From Scleromitrula shiraiana (lineage: Eukaryota; Ascomycota; Leotiomycetes; Helotiales; Sclerotiniaceae), in the NCBI GenBank assembly GCA_028455995.1, contig JABELC010000013.1:1302001-1366000 (forward strand): a DNA stretch of 64,000 bases, in the 5' to 3' direction. Shown piece after piece: positions 1-13,354 of this stretch. Position 1 is the first letter of the stretch, and each line of letters begins with the position of its first letter. The notes under the pieces were generated by a model that saw nothing but the letters and a program-made list of their open reading frames with translations, did no database searches and was not told where the DNA came from. The position numbers and the translations under genes were made by a program.

Positions 1-3000
1 TTGACTTAGTTGAGATCAAAAGTCTATGTGTTTCACCTATGAAGGATTGGTTGTAATAACGGTTCTGTAGATGATTGTTTGAAGTGATGTCGTCCGAAAG
101 TATGGTAAATAGTATAGGAGTATATAACTATTCGATATGGACCCCAAGAGCCTTTTTTCCCGGATTGTTGATTGATATAAAGTTGTGGTTAACTAAAATA
201 GAAAAACCGACAGAAGCTCGTCCTGGAGTGCAGATAAAAATGCGATAATGAACCCGTACTTGAGGTGGCTGTGTAACTTTAATACAGTAGTGCGTAAAGT
301 GCTGCGTAAAGTGCTGCGTAAATGATTCGTCGTTCTTGTATATTGTACTGTAAGTAGTAAGATACAAGATTCGAACAAGAAGAATTCCTTGATGTCAACG
401 TCCTTTTAAGAAATATTATCAAAATAGAATAGAGTCTATGCAAAGAAACCAAGGCGACAGAATTTAACTCTTCTCAGGTTTTCCCCTCCCTTAATTTAAG
501 AGGAGTAATGTGATTGCGAAATCTTCAGATTTTGAGACAAGGGGTTTCCAAGGCAAAAAGAATCTATAAAACCGATGAACATTTAAGAACTCGATCTTTA
601 GAATACATTAAACAAACAAGGCGATTGAAATGTAGATCTTTTACCGGGGATGAAGGATAAGGGTTAAGAAGATTTATCAAGGTCCGGGATTATGCGATGG
701 ATAGATTTCGTTTGACAGGACGCAGTTTCGAGGTTAAGAGATTTTCTTTACGTCGGCCCCATTAAACTGGAATCATAAAGATGATTCTGTATGGTTCGTA
801 TATCAAGTTTTGGGTGGAGTGCGTGGTTCCTTTTTTGATATGAAACGACAATAATCAATTGGAATCTGGCTTTACAATGAGGGTGATAAAGCGGAAAATG
901 CGGGCGAGAACAAAATCTGGCGGTATCGTATGGTATTGTATTGGATGGTATGATGAAGAAATGGTGCAACTGCAAAGAGGGATTGTGTAGAATAAAATCA
1001 CGAATAATATGTATTTCTTGAAAGAAGGTTTGAGTGAAGCGATATGTATACGTAAGTATGTTGACGTTTTTGTTTTGATGTACAGTACGTGCGGAGAGAG
1101 AGGGAGGCTTAGTCGTAGTTGTGATCGATTATATGCGTGTATATCAGATTCGTTGCTGCAAGATTGGAATATCACAACAACATAGGATAAGTAAATAGAT
1201 ATTAGTAGAACAGAAGGTCTTTCACTCAAATAGTAAAATGTACGTGGGATATGGGAGTTATTTGTATATCCTGTGATTTTTATGTGCATTCATACCTAGT
1301 CTTAAATTAAGTTCTAGACAAGACTATTTTTGAAGAATCAAAATCGATAATGAGTAACAAAATCTCTAACTTGGCATTTCTACTTAACAACCGTCTTTGA
1401 TTAGATCATAAAGTTCTCAAGCTATTGGCTATAGCATGCCTACTATTACTAGGATAATCCTACGAAGGGTCTTTAACTAAGTCCCGGCTCCATAAGTTAA
1501 TAATACTCCATAAGTAAATACTTTGCTAGACGCTTCGGTACCCCTTCATCTTCCGGTAGAGTATCGCCAACCCTTGCATAGAAGATCACCATATTCTATC
1601 AATCGTCGATCGCTTAACCCTACAACATATCAGTAATCAAAAAGAGATTGTATGTCTCTGTTTTAAGCCCTTCTCTACGTGAAGAAGTAGAATAAGGAGA
1701 GACATAAATACAGTATCTAGTGCCAAAATTTCCGAAAAATGACTCGGAACAATACCGAATACGAAAATCGAAAGACAGTCAGATCAATCACCACACCTCG
1801 CATCGAGCATCGGAAAAAGACAGATGCGATTTTACGTTATCAATCAGCGCTTGGTTATGCGCACCCACTGCCCAGTCTTAAAGAAGGACAGTGTAAACAG
1901 TTCCGAATCACATGTATGAGGATTATCAATCGTTTAATGGAGAGAATTCTTAGAGCGATCGAAAATATACATAATTGATCGAATTCTCAAACATTCCCAT
2001 CGTACATGGTATCGACAAGATTTCAAAATGTGGAAGATCTTCCATCAACTGTTCATTATTGTGACATGAGTCGTGTTGTAAATAAATAATTAATTCTACT
2101 ATATCTCCCGTTTTATCCGTACTCAATATATTCAAACTGTAGGTCATATCCGGTGGACGGCTTTACTATACATTCAATCCGAGTCTACGCCGGTCAATTA
2201 TCGCGACAATATCTGCATTTATACCGGAAATTCAGGACATACCTTGCTAAGAGATGGCTGCTAGGTAAATGTATCATCCTATTCTTAGACTTTCGAAAAT
2301 ATACTGCTTGTTTGTTTCAAGAAAACTATAATCTTCATGTATCTGAAGATCTACAGATCTGAAATACATGAAGGTGTAAAAACACATGGATTTCCATGAA
2401 CACAGTATGCCATTGGAATGATCTACAATCTCATTGTCGGGATCATCATCCAAAGATTCAAAAGCAAATCGTTTGTTTTAACCATCTATTTGGCATAGCC
2501 TACCTTGGGATAATCGGCTTTTATCCCAGAAGATCACCCCGCAATGCATTGAAAGTCCGCAATTCCGTCTGTGTAAAGTTTCCGATGCATCCCCACGACG
2601 ACCTCAAACCCATAAGGCTAGTATGCTGCTTCATCAAGTGATGAGCGTACAAATACGATGTTTGTTTATAGATGTAAACACAACTATCATCGGTGTCACG
2701 TGGGTTACGCACAGATGACTATGACATCGAACCATTTTTACACGCTTACCAGTGATGAAGCTATGATACGATATTAACGATCGATAATATGTACAGTCTC
2801 ATCTTCTTTTCTTAGAAGAAGAAAATGATGTGAGCTCAAACGTAGTAAAGTCTCAATCTATTTGGTTCCGGCAATTGTCAAATCAACATTTGTGACTGGT
2901 GCAAAGTACAGCATAGGAAATATCGGTTCCCCATGGGATATTCCCGTTATCTACGGTATTTGAGCATCTCGGACATTAGAATATAACCACCGATAAGTTC

Positions 3001-6000
3001 GTAAGCTCGCCCATCGAAGTCTGTCAGTCATGGAATCGTGATGCAATCCCGTCAACGCATTCTTCGGGGTTAACATTCTATTCGGGGCAAGCGGCAAAGA
3101 AGAATCTTTCGAGCTTGGTGATAGCTTCATTTTTTCCCTCAATACCATCTCTCTCCCGGCAAGTGAGCCAAGAGAAGATGATTGCTAATACACAAGGTTA
3201 TTCCTATTAACAACGAGACATATCTGGTGTCTGTTCATATTGGTCTATGCCTTCATATTTCTATTTGCAATTCTCAGATTTGTTGCTTCAAATATCCACC
3301 GTTTCTTTGCCCGCTTCTCTTTCGTTACAAGCCACAGATTTATTTTTTTGTTTTATCTTTGAACCTCGGCCAAACCAACATCAACGTCATTCTTCTATAT
3401 ATCTTTATTGCGGTCCGTACTTACAAATTCTTCTTAAATTTGAAAGCTACTGCACCGATGCCGAGATATCACCTTCTGGACTTATTCTCTCACTTCGCCC
3501 TGGAGTTGTATAGTCGTCAGGTTCACGCTAGAATCTTCTACAGAATACAGCTAAAGAGTCCTTTCATCTAGAATTTAGGTTTCTATATACGACACATTCA
3601 TCCGCGCTCAAGGAAGTTCTCTTCGATATATACCTTCGTGCCAACATGTCTTCGCCAAAACGAATACCACCGGTCCACAGTTCATTTGGTGGGAAATAAC
3701 ATCATCATTAGAGCAGCCGAATTGTTTCTGAACTTGGCCATTATTATTCTGCATCTGACTTTCCAACAAGATCTAGACCTTACAGTAAATGACTTGACAC
3801 CTACCGGGGTATTGATTAAACAACACGCCATCTTTACTTCACCAGGGGTTATCGCTGCCGAAATCTAATGTTAACCCATTATTCCAATAGCCCAAGACCT
3901 CACTGAGTTTTTATATTTCAGTTCTAGTATCAATACCGAAAAAAGCCTTCATGCATGATAACTTCTAGACTCCGTGTTATGTCTTCATAATCTTTCGGAT
4001 CGCATATCTGTCGCCTTGCAATACTAAACCATACCATATTCATACCTATTGATCCGAAGTTCGCTTCACAATTCTTAGACCCCTATTTCTTGAATTCAAC
4101 ACATTTAATGCACGATGATGATATTCGTCAAATCCGGCAGAAATATCACATCGGTAAGGCTTGAATTGTCTTAATCAACAGTTGTTCTAGAACCCCCAAG
4201 GACCATTAACTGTGGGGATTCGGCGTTCCCCACATCAGACCCTTCACAATAAATAAAAGCGAAACAAAAATCAAGGTTTCAGGGTCTTCAGGGTTCTTTC
4301 AATTCTAGATTCTTATTTCATTTTATAAACACCTCCACTCATGATTTTGAGGTAATAATCGACAAACGATCAACCCATACAACAAAAGAACACATATTCG
4401 GGTTCTCGGATATATATGGTTCGGCGGGCCGTTGCGATTTGCGAGAAACATTGGGATTGGGCTTATGCAGCTTTGACAAGTGTCGGAGCTTTCAGGTATG
4501 AGATGGGTGGGGAAATCATGTGAGGATCGTCATGGTCTAGACTCTTATTTTACTGTACCTTTCTGAATTCTATAAACATAACTATTGAGTAATAAGTCGT
4601 GGATTCCCAATTAATGTATGGTTTCTCCGGTACAGCTTTTGTTTCTTTCGCAATCGAGAATTCGCGATCACATGTTATGCATCTCAAGTTCAAAGATTAA
4701 GAACTTCAATTTTGTGTGATAGAGATTTCAAGATATGTAATATTCACATGGCAAATATACTTTCTACTTTATTATATTTTGACATTAATTTGCATTTGTC
4801 TGCTTGATATCTTAAGTTTCCTTTCCTTATAATACATATTGATCTCTGCTGCTGACTGAAGGCCAAGATATCGACAGTTGATCTGTGAGTTTCGGCCTTT
4901 TTGTTTCTAATATATTGTCCCCTTGGAGGATTCTGATATTGTAAATATAGTTAAAGATAAATGTTTATTTCTGGTGGGTTATGTTCAGCTACTATGAGAT
5001 CCAACCGGGGTCATTAAATTGATGATTGGACTCACGATTTTTTGAGTTTGAATCTTAGGTATAGAGATCTTTCATATAAATTACTCCAAGTCATGAAACT
5101 TTTTATGGTATATCCCCATGCACAAATGGGCTGATTTTAACTTTTTCTGCCACCTCCTTATTCTCAATTTAGTTGGAGATTCTGACTGCGGATACTAGTA
5201 GTCGCATTATGGCACAGTATACCCCGCATTTCAAACTAACAACATACACTATATGATGCAAGTAAGTATTGATGCGGACGGGATTCGAGCTTGGACTCCA
5301 AAGTAATTACTACTTAGATAAGGTGTAATTGTTAAACTATTGGTATGAAAGTCTATCATATGACAGGTGTACGGACAAAGAGATAGTCAAGTGGACAGTA
5401 GGTGGAAGACAATATTGTACAGTGATATAGACTTTTTTTATATGTCAAGGTTAGTGCTAGATGATAAGGTTGCGACTAGTATTGATCACCAGGCTGATAG
5501 CTTGATAGGTATGAGCCTATGATGGGAATAGATACAGTAGCTTATCCGCGGAACTGGAAAGGGAAAAGGGATCTTAGTAACGCGTGGCCATTGATAAGAT
5601 GTCATTAAGGTTTTTCTTGCCTTGGCATCGACTCATATTAAGTGGCTCAGTCGCTAGTAGTGGATGTATATCTCTTATCCCTCAAAGAAGGCAGGAAACG
5701 AGAAAAAATTGGTCAATTTGATTTCTGTTCAAGTGTTCAAGTCCGAGTAGTAATATAGTTCATCGATATCTTGGGAGGATCAACTCCCTAGGTAAATACT
5801 AGCACAACTTCACAAGCAGATCAATCATTTCAGCCTTGAATATTATAAGCTATCTATTCACAAGTCTAGCTGCTACTAGCGATTTTTAGTTCAAGCTTAC
5901 CACTCTTAGCATTTCGATAGTTTCAGGTTCCATTTTGACTTTGATTCTGATTTTGAATTCCAGGAAATGTGCAGTGGAGAGGGGCGGGGCGGAGTGTTAT

Positions 6001-6546
6001 AGACTAAAAGCTTGAAGCTATGTATTCCATCACGTAAAACTTCTTTCAAGACAAATACTTCTAGTGGGCTATCACTGATAGATATCCTGTACTCCCAATA
6101 TTGAGTTCAAATTATCTCAACATCAATCTTAATGTCAAGAAAATGTAAATATTTTGGAGATAGTAAGGTTGGTTTGCGATGTATTTCGAAATCCTTTAAG
6201 TATATTCGAAATTTCAACGGGCTTGTGACATCACTAGAGCCAAATCAGGGCTGTAGCGCTGCTCTGGGAAGTGTTAGTTTATCTCTGTTTTAGAATTTCT
6301 CATGTGAGAATAGTTCTGTTCACATTACAATCAATCCCATCCCTTTTCTTGATCGAGTCCAGCAATTCATAGCAAATTCCATTGCCTTGACCTGCACCAG
6401 AGAGGTAGATATTTGAAATACGCTTACATGTAATCGTTAAGTCCCAAACTTGCGAGTTGGATACGTCGATATTCTAGTACAAATTTATAACATGTATATC
6501 CCAAGCTCGACAGATAGAGTGTTACATGTTGTGTGAAGGTAACTCG
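1..6546. other. Gene-free stretch
   Basis: I found no reading frame here with a recognisable domain, compositional support or convincing splice structure. The ORFs are short (at most 144 codons), mostly lack a good start context and run through low-complexity A/T-rich DNA. A stretch near 3645-4160 has several short open segments in shifting frames and could be an old decayed gene, but I cannot name it. No tRNA, rRNA or terminal repeat was seen. Confidence 0.5.
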
Positions 6547-6831
6547 CTATGGATCAGGAATAAGGTGGTTCAATTGCTGAAGAACTCTCGTCGTACAAAT
6601 CTCATCCGAAATCCCGAAATGCAATTGGAACTTAAACCGCTGGGAAACTGGTGCAAAATATACGTCCTGCATGTATAATTTTAAGCCCTGCCAAAAGTTC
6701 ATTCCCCTAAAGAGAGTAATGGCGGTACGAATACAATCAATACCTTTGGATGTCGAAAGATAATCCAATCCGAGTGTAGAGGGCAATGCCAGCAAAAGTT
6801 TGTCGTAATATTTTCTTCGAGTTCTTGGCAT
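6547..6831 (-). CDS. Hypothetical protein, 94 aa
   Basis: An ATG-initiated 94-codon frame transcribed away from the alpha/beta hydrolase at 7071, with about 240 bp between the two starts. The sequence is mixed and protein-like: a basic N-terminus (MPRTRRKYYDK), a central stretch FRGMNFWQGLKLYMQDVYF rich in aromatic residues, and no low-complexity run. I see no signal peptide, membrane segment or known motif. It could be a small intact gene, one exon of a longer gene, or a fragment. Its family is not recognised, and coding status rests only on amino-acid composition. Confidence 0.33.
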   Translation of the reverse strand: MPRTRRKYYDKLLLALPSTLGLDYLSTSKGIDCIRTAITLFRGMNFWQGLKLYMQDVYFAPVSQRFKFQLHFGISDEICTTRVLQQLNHLIPDP

Positions 6832-7070
6832 ACTTGACCCTGTTGGTTGGATGCAATTGTACCCTAATTAGGAAAATGGATGATCAGTTGTTGTAATCTC
6901 ATGTACTATAGCGTAAGCATGGCATTTTGCTTACCGCCTCACCTCATAAGTGGAGTCGATAACACTGGAATTGAACACAAAATCATTTATCATCCTACAA
7001 ATTCGATACAACAATTTTGTCAAGACTCTCCATTCGCACCTAGCGTATGCATTATTGGTGAAGTACAAAT

Positions 7071-8177
7071 ATGGCTGCCACTGATCTGATTACGTATCAG
7101 CCATTAAAAGGCATCTGGGTTTTGTGCGCCGTTACAGTAAATGCGATCAAACTACCATTTTGGCTTGTTTACTACCTATTCTCATCAGCTCGTCCCCATC
7201 GCCAATGGAGTTTCAAGCAAGCTATCGGTACTCATAAGATGAAAGTCGCCATTTGGCATGTATGTGCAATTAAAGTATACACCCCATTAATTCTAAAGCC
7301 AAAGACCAAAGAAGATGGGCTTCTCGTTCCGATTGCACCTTCTTCGAGACCAGGCGCCTACGGTGGGATTTGTGATGACAAGGAGATCAAACCCACAACA
7401 GTTTGTGGTTACTGGTATCCTTCAGCATACGATTCCAAGGAGGATAAAAACAAAAAGATCATACTGCACTTTCATGGAGGTGCCTTCGTAATTGGGGATT
7501 GTCGACCATCAGAATCTGGATATGCAGCCAGTGTTCTCACTAAACATATTGGCAAAACTTTCATGGTCTCTTACCGACTGTCCTCTAATCCTAATGGTCG
7601 CTTTCCGGCTGCTCTTCAAGATGCGGTCTCGGCTTTACATTATCTCCTCGATTTAGGGATTGACTACTCCAACATCGTCGTCAGTGGAGATTCGGCAGGT
7701 GGCAATCTCGTGGTAGCATTGCTTAGACATCTTGCTATCTCGGATTCGCCAAGTCTTGCCGCAGCACTTCTATGGTCACCATGGACTGATATGGCAAAGA
7801 CTCTTACCCCAGAAGTGATGTATCGCTCTCCCCATCGATGGACAGATTATGTCCCCGCGAGTTTCGCAATCTGGGGAGCAGAAACCTATTGTCCTAAGGA
7901 TGGACCAGTTAGTATGGATGGTGAATGGACTAGTCCCGCAGCGCATCCTTTTTATACCAAAACACCAATGTGGATTCAGGCAGGTGGACAGGAAATTTTA
8001 CTTGGACAGATTACGGAGTTTGCAGATGGAATGAGGAGGATTGAGAGGAACAGAATTGCGTTTCATGTGGATGAACTTTCAAATCATGATACTCTGTTGG
8101 TGGGGAAAGATACGGGATTTGAGAAGGAAGCAGAGTTCGCGGCGGAGAAGGCTTCTGAATGGTTGAATCTGTTGTAG
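7071..8177 (+). CDS. Alpha/beta hydrolase of the hormone-sensitive-lipase type (esterase / steryl acetyl hydrolase-like)
   Basis: An intact single-exon gene of 368 aa. The HSL-type oxyanion motif HGGA is at residues 135-138, the nucleophile elbow GDSAG at 206-210 (Ser208), a GGQEIL segment at 305-310 gives the likely acidic residue (Glu308), and NHD at 338-340 gives His339. These are the expected order and spacing for the alpha/beta-hydrolase-3 family, which hydrolyses short-chain or sterol esters. A hydrophobic stretch at about 14-38 suggests an N-terminal membrane anchor, as in fungal steryl acetyl hydrolases. The ATG at 7071 is the first in frame and precedes the anchor. Substrate cannot be deduced. 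The neighbours are an unidentified divergent ORF and a decayed NLR-like gene, so there is no cluster context. Confidence 0.9.
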   Translation: MAATDLITYQPLKGIWVLCAVTVNAIKLPFWLVYYLFSSARPHRQWSFKQAIGTHKMKVAIWHVCAIKVYTPLILKPKTKEDGLLVPIAPSSRPGAYGGICDDKEIKPTTVCGYWYPSAYDSKEDKNKKIILHFHGGAFVIGDCRPSESGYAASVLTKHIGKTFMVSYRLSSNPNGRFPAALQDAVSALHYLLDLGIDYSNIVVSGDSAGGNLVVALLRHLAISDSPSLAAALLWSPWTDMAKTLTPEVMYRSPHRWTDYVPASFAIWGAETYCPKDGPVSMDGEWTSPAAHPFYTKTPMWIQAGGQEILLGQITEFADGMRRIERNRIAFHVDELSNHDTLLVGKDTGFEKEAEFAAEKASEWLNLL

Positions 8178-9384
8178 AACTTTTTATCGGCGCCATTGGT
8201 AGTGTGACTAAATAAGGTTTACCCGTGGATGAGGCTATGCCATTTCTGTTAGAACAGACTAATAAGCTAAAAAGTCTGTTAAAGATGATTGATCAAGATA
8301 TTATCTTGTTGAATGATGAAAAAATAACTAGAATATATTAGTTAGTCTTAAGCATTGCATCAGTGCCCCCTTTTACAACTTTGAAAAAGATGAAATCAAT
8401 CGGCGAATTCTACAAGAACTCGAATGCTGTTGATTTCATTTAATACACCCGTTGAAGCCCTCTACACCTCTCACCAAAATCCAAATCTAAGAACACAACA
8501 TCAATACCTCCTCTATGACGAGAGCTTTTCTCATGCATACCCATTTTCATAATGAGTGAACTCAAAGTCTCAAATTGGTGGAGAGATATACTGAACCACA
8601 TTAAGTACACCAAATCTATTTTTTGAAAGATAACTTGGGTACATTTTGATATTTGATTTTTTGTTAGATAAGGAATACATTACAACGTGTGGCTATCTCC
8701 AGAAGATTGAACATATGTTGATATTTGATCTGCTTTCAAGTAATACCTCGGATCAAAAATAGAATTGTTTTCTTGATAACCAGAAAGGCTGTCACCTAAC
8801 GAACTAATTTAGAGTGCACTCCAGGCAATAAACATGCAAAGGAGTTTTGAGTCTGGAGCACCTTTGACACATCAAAGCAGTATCAGATCTTGATCGCTTT
8901 TCAAAAGTCCGAATATAATTTGACGATACGCTATATTCCAATAAAGGAAACGCCCCATTCGATATTCAATATTACCATACACGTTGTAAAGGCCAGCTTA
9001 AGCTATATAATCTAGTTTTGGTATCCACTGAGGATTTAGAATTCTCATTTGTCGTTTCCTGACGTTGCGCGTGCTAGGAATGAAGCGCCACAAACAGTCT
9101 ACGTCTCTCCATGTTTGAAAGTGAACAAAAACGCTATAGCATATCAATCTGCAGACTCTCCACAATGTTGAAAAGCCAGCCCGTTGGGCAGGGTAGTGCT
9201 CACTTGTATAAGCCCGTTGGGTATCGTTGTGGTCATTTAAATCAACTTGCGAGTCGCCATCGTACTCACTTAGATCGTCGTGCTAGGTATCGTCGCTTAC
9301 ACTTCGCTCATCCTGCGACGCGCCATCATGCTCGGTTAGAATTTTGATAACTGCTGCATAACCATTTCTAGTAGGTTTCAAACC
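8178..9384. other. Intergenic region between hydrolase and decayed NLR-like gene
   Basis: About 1.2 kb without a supported gene. Its left part must hold the 3' end of the hydrolase transcript. A 78-codon frame at 9111-9347 is built from short imperfect repeats rich in His and Arg codons and is not convincing. Confidence 0.5.
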
Positions 9385-12300
9385 CTATCCGAATTGCTCC
9401 CATATTCTGGGAAATCGAATAAATAGCTCGTCGGGACCCCCTCGTTCTTTCTGTTGTTGTTCAGCTTGATCTAGAGCAGTGAAGCCAAGATTGTTTATGA
9501 TAGAAACATCTGCGCCTCGTGATAGCAAATCAGGTACAGCATCTTGGTTACCATGATAAGCTGCGATAATCAAGGCGGTATCTCCTTCTTTATCTTGCAT
9601 GTCGATTGGTATACCCGCATCAAGTAGTAGCCCAATACCAGAGTAATGAAACTTCCCTATCGAGTATTTCACAGCATAATGCAACGCCGTCCGTTGAGTG
9701 CTCTCTATCTCATTTAGATCCAAATCTTTTCCTATAAGATATCGAAAAGAATCTTCATTGCAAATATCTATTGAGTCTTTTTGTGCTCTAGCAGCACACA
9801 AATGCACAAGTGTACTTCCAGATGAAGATCTCTGTCCAATATCGACGCCTAGCGAACAAAGGGCGTCTGCGGCAGCAAACCGACAAGAATATACGGTGCT
9901 TTGTATAGGCGAGACATTCTCTTTGAGTTCATGCGAATAGTTGCTGGCGTTTAAATCGGCCCCACGGTTTGCTAACATAATGATAATATAATATTGCCAG
10001 AGAGAATAGTAAAGTTCAATGTATCATCCGTAGGAGCCCCGCGATCAAGTAAGGCCATTACGATTTCCTCGCTTCCAACACGACAAGCTGTTTAGAGACA
10101 ACTATGAAATATCACACGATCATCTGTTGCTTTCACTCGTATATTAATGTCCACACCATACTCAAGAATAATCTTAACAACTTTTGTCTGTGAATGTGCA
10201 ACAGCTCTGTGCAAACTCAAAGTGGCAATATCGTGGCCAGGGTTACCTTTCGAATGAAAATCCGGATTTCTGGCAAGAATCATTTTGACACCCATCTCGA
10301 ATCCACTTTCAGCTGTATACACTAATGGATGACGTGTTTCATTTGTCCAGAAATTACTGATGACAAAGTAGATGTCCCAACCTTTGAAATGTTCACACTC
10401 AAAATGTTCAACACTTCCTTCGGTGCATTGATCCCAGTCAACGAGTTCATATGGTAGCAAATTTTTGATGATTACTGTTAGCCCGTAAATGCAGGCCGCG
10501 AATAAGATCGACGGCGGGCTTGTTACACAATTGCTAATTTATTTTGATGTATCGATGCCCCATCAAATCCTAAGGGCTTTGGCTGACTTAACCCATTTCT
10601 CAAATGCCTTGCTACAACCTCTGTCAACTTCTTTGCCAATAAACGCACCCAGAAAGGAATCAGCGACTTCAGGATGGCCCAGCTTAAAGTGAATAACCCA
10701 GTATCTTGCCGCATACACCTCGAAATTTTCATTTCGCAGAATAATATCATTTCTTTGATCTTCAGGAAGAAGAATATCGTGAGATTGACATAGAACTACG
10801 TATAGACTTCGATTTGTTAGGAATAATTCCCTCGGTTGAACGCCAAAGTTATCTGTATGGGCACTTTCTAGGTATTCTCGAACCGAAAAATGCTCAAATC
10901 GTAACATCCCAATTTCTTCATCGAATATTGCGAGATTGCAACACACATTTAGTAGATCGTCCACTAAGATGCCAGTATATCATTCGTGTCAATATCAACG
11001 GTGACTGCAGCGAGAATCCCCTCCTCATTGAGTGTTTGCTTCGCGCTTAGCAGCACCTGTAAGGTTCTGATATCAAGTTTCTGACTTGCATCTGGCATGT
11101 CCATGATGTCTTGGTAAACAATATTGTAGGAATCTGTAAGTGATTTTGGGAGATTTCTGAGTACAATATCGATACCTTTCTCAACTCTGACTCGGTTGCA
11201 CAGTTGCTGGATCTGTAAGCTGACCCACTGAAACCTATTGATTTGTTTCAATGCATTAGTAATTGAGATAATGGCGACATAGATGGGTTACCCACATTCC
11301 CTGAGCCCCTCCGATGAGAGTATCGATTATACGCTGCTTTGTTGCTGGTGAAACTCTCTCTCTGCCAATTTTCCTTTTCTCAATTGCATCAGAGACCTTA
11401 ATCTCGACATAATCCTTGATATCCTTAGAAATGTGACTAGGTTGAATTGAGATGCATGGTGATCCTTCAAGCTGATTGTCGATGTCTGAATCTCTCCTAC
11501 TCGAGACAAAATTCTTGACAATGCTTGCAGATTCCGCAATGATAATTTTAAAAGACTCAATAGAGTTGTATCTTTCGTCCGGATCACATTCATCCAACGC
11601 ATCGATTATTATATAGACAGGGTCTATTCGAAGTATCTCCAGAAGTAATTTTGTGGTCTCATCTAAGCTCAAGAGCTCTTGAGGATCAAGTCCTCGGTTC
11701 TCCTTTTTCAGCTTCTTATAGACCTCAGCGACAGGCTTTCTGATGGGAAGATTAGCGGTGTCTGACGATACTTGCTCTAAAATACTGCGTAGCACTTGTT
11801 CGGGGTTGTCTCTCTCAGGTTCTGCTATTGTTAAATAAGTAACCAAAACCGCAGCTCTTATATTAGAAGTATCTTGACGGAGACTCTCAATTACTGATGA
11901 CCTCAAAATTCTATCAGAACTACGATTGTATTGAAACTTCGTTTGGATTTACTTACGCCAAGACGCTTTTACCACAGCCGGCTATACCATTGAGGCATAG
12001 TATAGACGATACACTTGAACTTTTCCATTTATTATAGTCTGCCGAATCTAGAAGCCATGTACAGGAGCTTTCGAGGTGCTCACTTCACTTCAACTTATGA
12101 TGCTTTCGATAAGGTACAGTCGACAGCCATCTCAACACGTTTTCCCACTCATTAATTTTCAATGAGTCTTGGTAGTCTTGTAAAAGACTTGCGGTACGTA
12201 CAATTTATTGCTCAAGTTTTCGAAGGAAAACTTCAAGTTGACGGATATGTTTTGCCTCAATTAATTTGGTACAATCTGCAACCCCTTGGTGCTTGAACCA

Positions 12301-13190
12301 TAATTTGTGAAGATCGTCTTGTAAACCATTTGAGGGCAATTTAATCGCTGAAACTAGACGACTTGGAGTAATTTTTTGATAGATATGAATGTCAAAATTG
12401 CCACATACAATTCCAGCAAGGCCTGATCAAAGCCTGTGTCATCGCCAACAGATTGTGAGTACAAGCTTTTGAGCACCTTTCACTGAGTAATCAACCTTGA
12501 AATCTGCTCTCATCCCTCAACCAAAACTCCAAATGACTGATTGTCTTCGACTGCAATGGTGAGGAGAAATCGAATCGCAGCCCAAGGAAGAGCGGCATGC
12601 CCAGGGTCGTAACTAACTAATATGTCTCCTACTTCTTTTACTTTCTCCACCCAAACAAGCATCTTTTCGAATAGATCCCTGATTATCACAGTCGTGCCAT
12701 CCTTCTTTTTGTGCTTCCAAGCCTTTTGTATGCATAGTTTTTTCTTCTTGATAGCAAGGTCATGGAATTCCTGAAGCATGTCAGAATAATATGTTCAAGT
12801 AAGGTCTAGTTTGAGTTCATCTGCTTCTTTGGTGCTGAGTAATTTGAGCGCTCGGTCCCATCGGTCTCCTACCAGTGTACGCCCTGGTATCATAGCCATG
12901 GGCGTAGGATCTGGAGACGGGCTGAGTGTAACCATTTCGTGGCAAGCAACTATAGACTTGTTAATATCAGTCTTCAATTCATGGGAGTGGTCGTTCTGAT
13001 ATCTTTCTCGATGTATATTATGGTTTTTGCGAGGCTGGCGGCTATAGGTGGCCATTCCAATACAACCTAGCAACAACATACATAAGTATGTAATCATCTT
13101 ATCGGAGCTTGACTCACTGACTAATTGAACAACCTGGTGAACTGGAATCAGTGCAAAATTGTCAGGAGTCATACAAAAGCTTTGTAGCAA
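9385..13190 (-). pseudogene. Decayed NLR-like gene: NACHT_N - NACHT - ankyrin repeats
   Basis: Read on the minus strand, the fragments fall in the order of a fungal NWD/NLR protein. First comes a NACHT_N-like part (about 13190-12510; the segment SYDPGHAALPWAAIRFLL is typical). Then a linker with a WLSTVPYRKHH segment, the P-loop GIAGCGKSVLA at about 11957-11985, a Walker B segment YIIIDALDEC, a VSLQIQQLC segment, and ankyrin repeats from about 10460 to 9385. Two introns are still recognisable: one just after the P-loop (donor GTAAGT at about 11956, about 55 nt with the best-fitting acceptor) and one at about 11250-11310 with a TTACTAATG branch site. Between homologous segments the frame is broken by in-frame stops (after the NACHT_N start, around 12500 and 12460, about 12220, about 12090, 10092 and 10563) and a one-base frameshift near 10964. 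Most stops can be read as CAA/CAG-to-stop or CGA-to-TGA. The intact family acts in non-self recognition and programmed cell death; this copy should not make a full protein. Confidence 0.8.
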
Positions 13191-13354
13191 ACGCCCTTAG
13201 AGTTCAGTATCTGTTTCCAACAAAAAACATACATTATTGAAGAGAACCTTTGCCCTTCAAACCACATCAGGAGGTCATAAAATGCAAAAATTTGTAGCGA
13301 ATTATTGCGGTATTCATGAATTTCTAAATATAATTTAATGACCTAAAACTACTA

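Noticed and set aside
855..1289. 144-codon minus-strand ORF, the longest frame of the first 6.5 kb
   Set aside because: It has no domain, its composition follows A/T-rich non-coding DNA, and no splice context supports it.
5255..5350. Possible tRNA: GGATTCGAGC resembles a T-loop on either strand
   Set aside because: No matching acceptor, D or anticodon stem could be formed around it.
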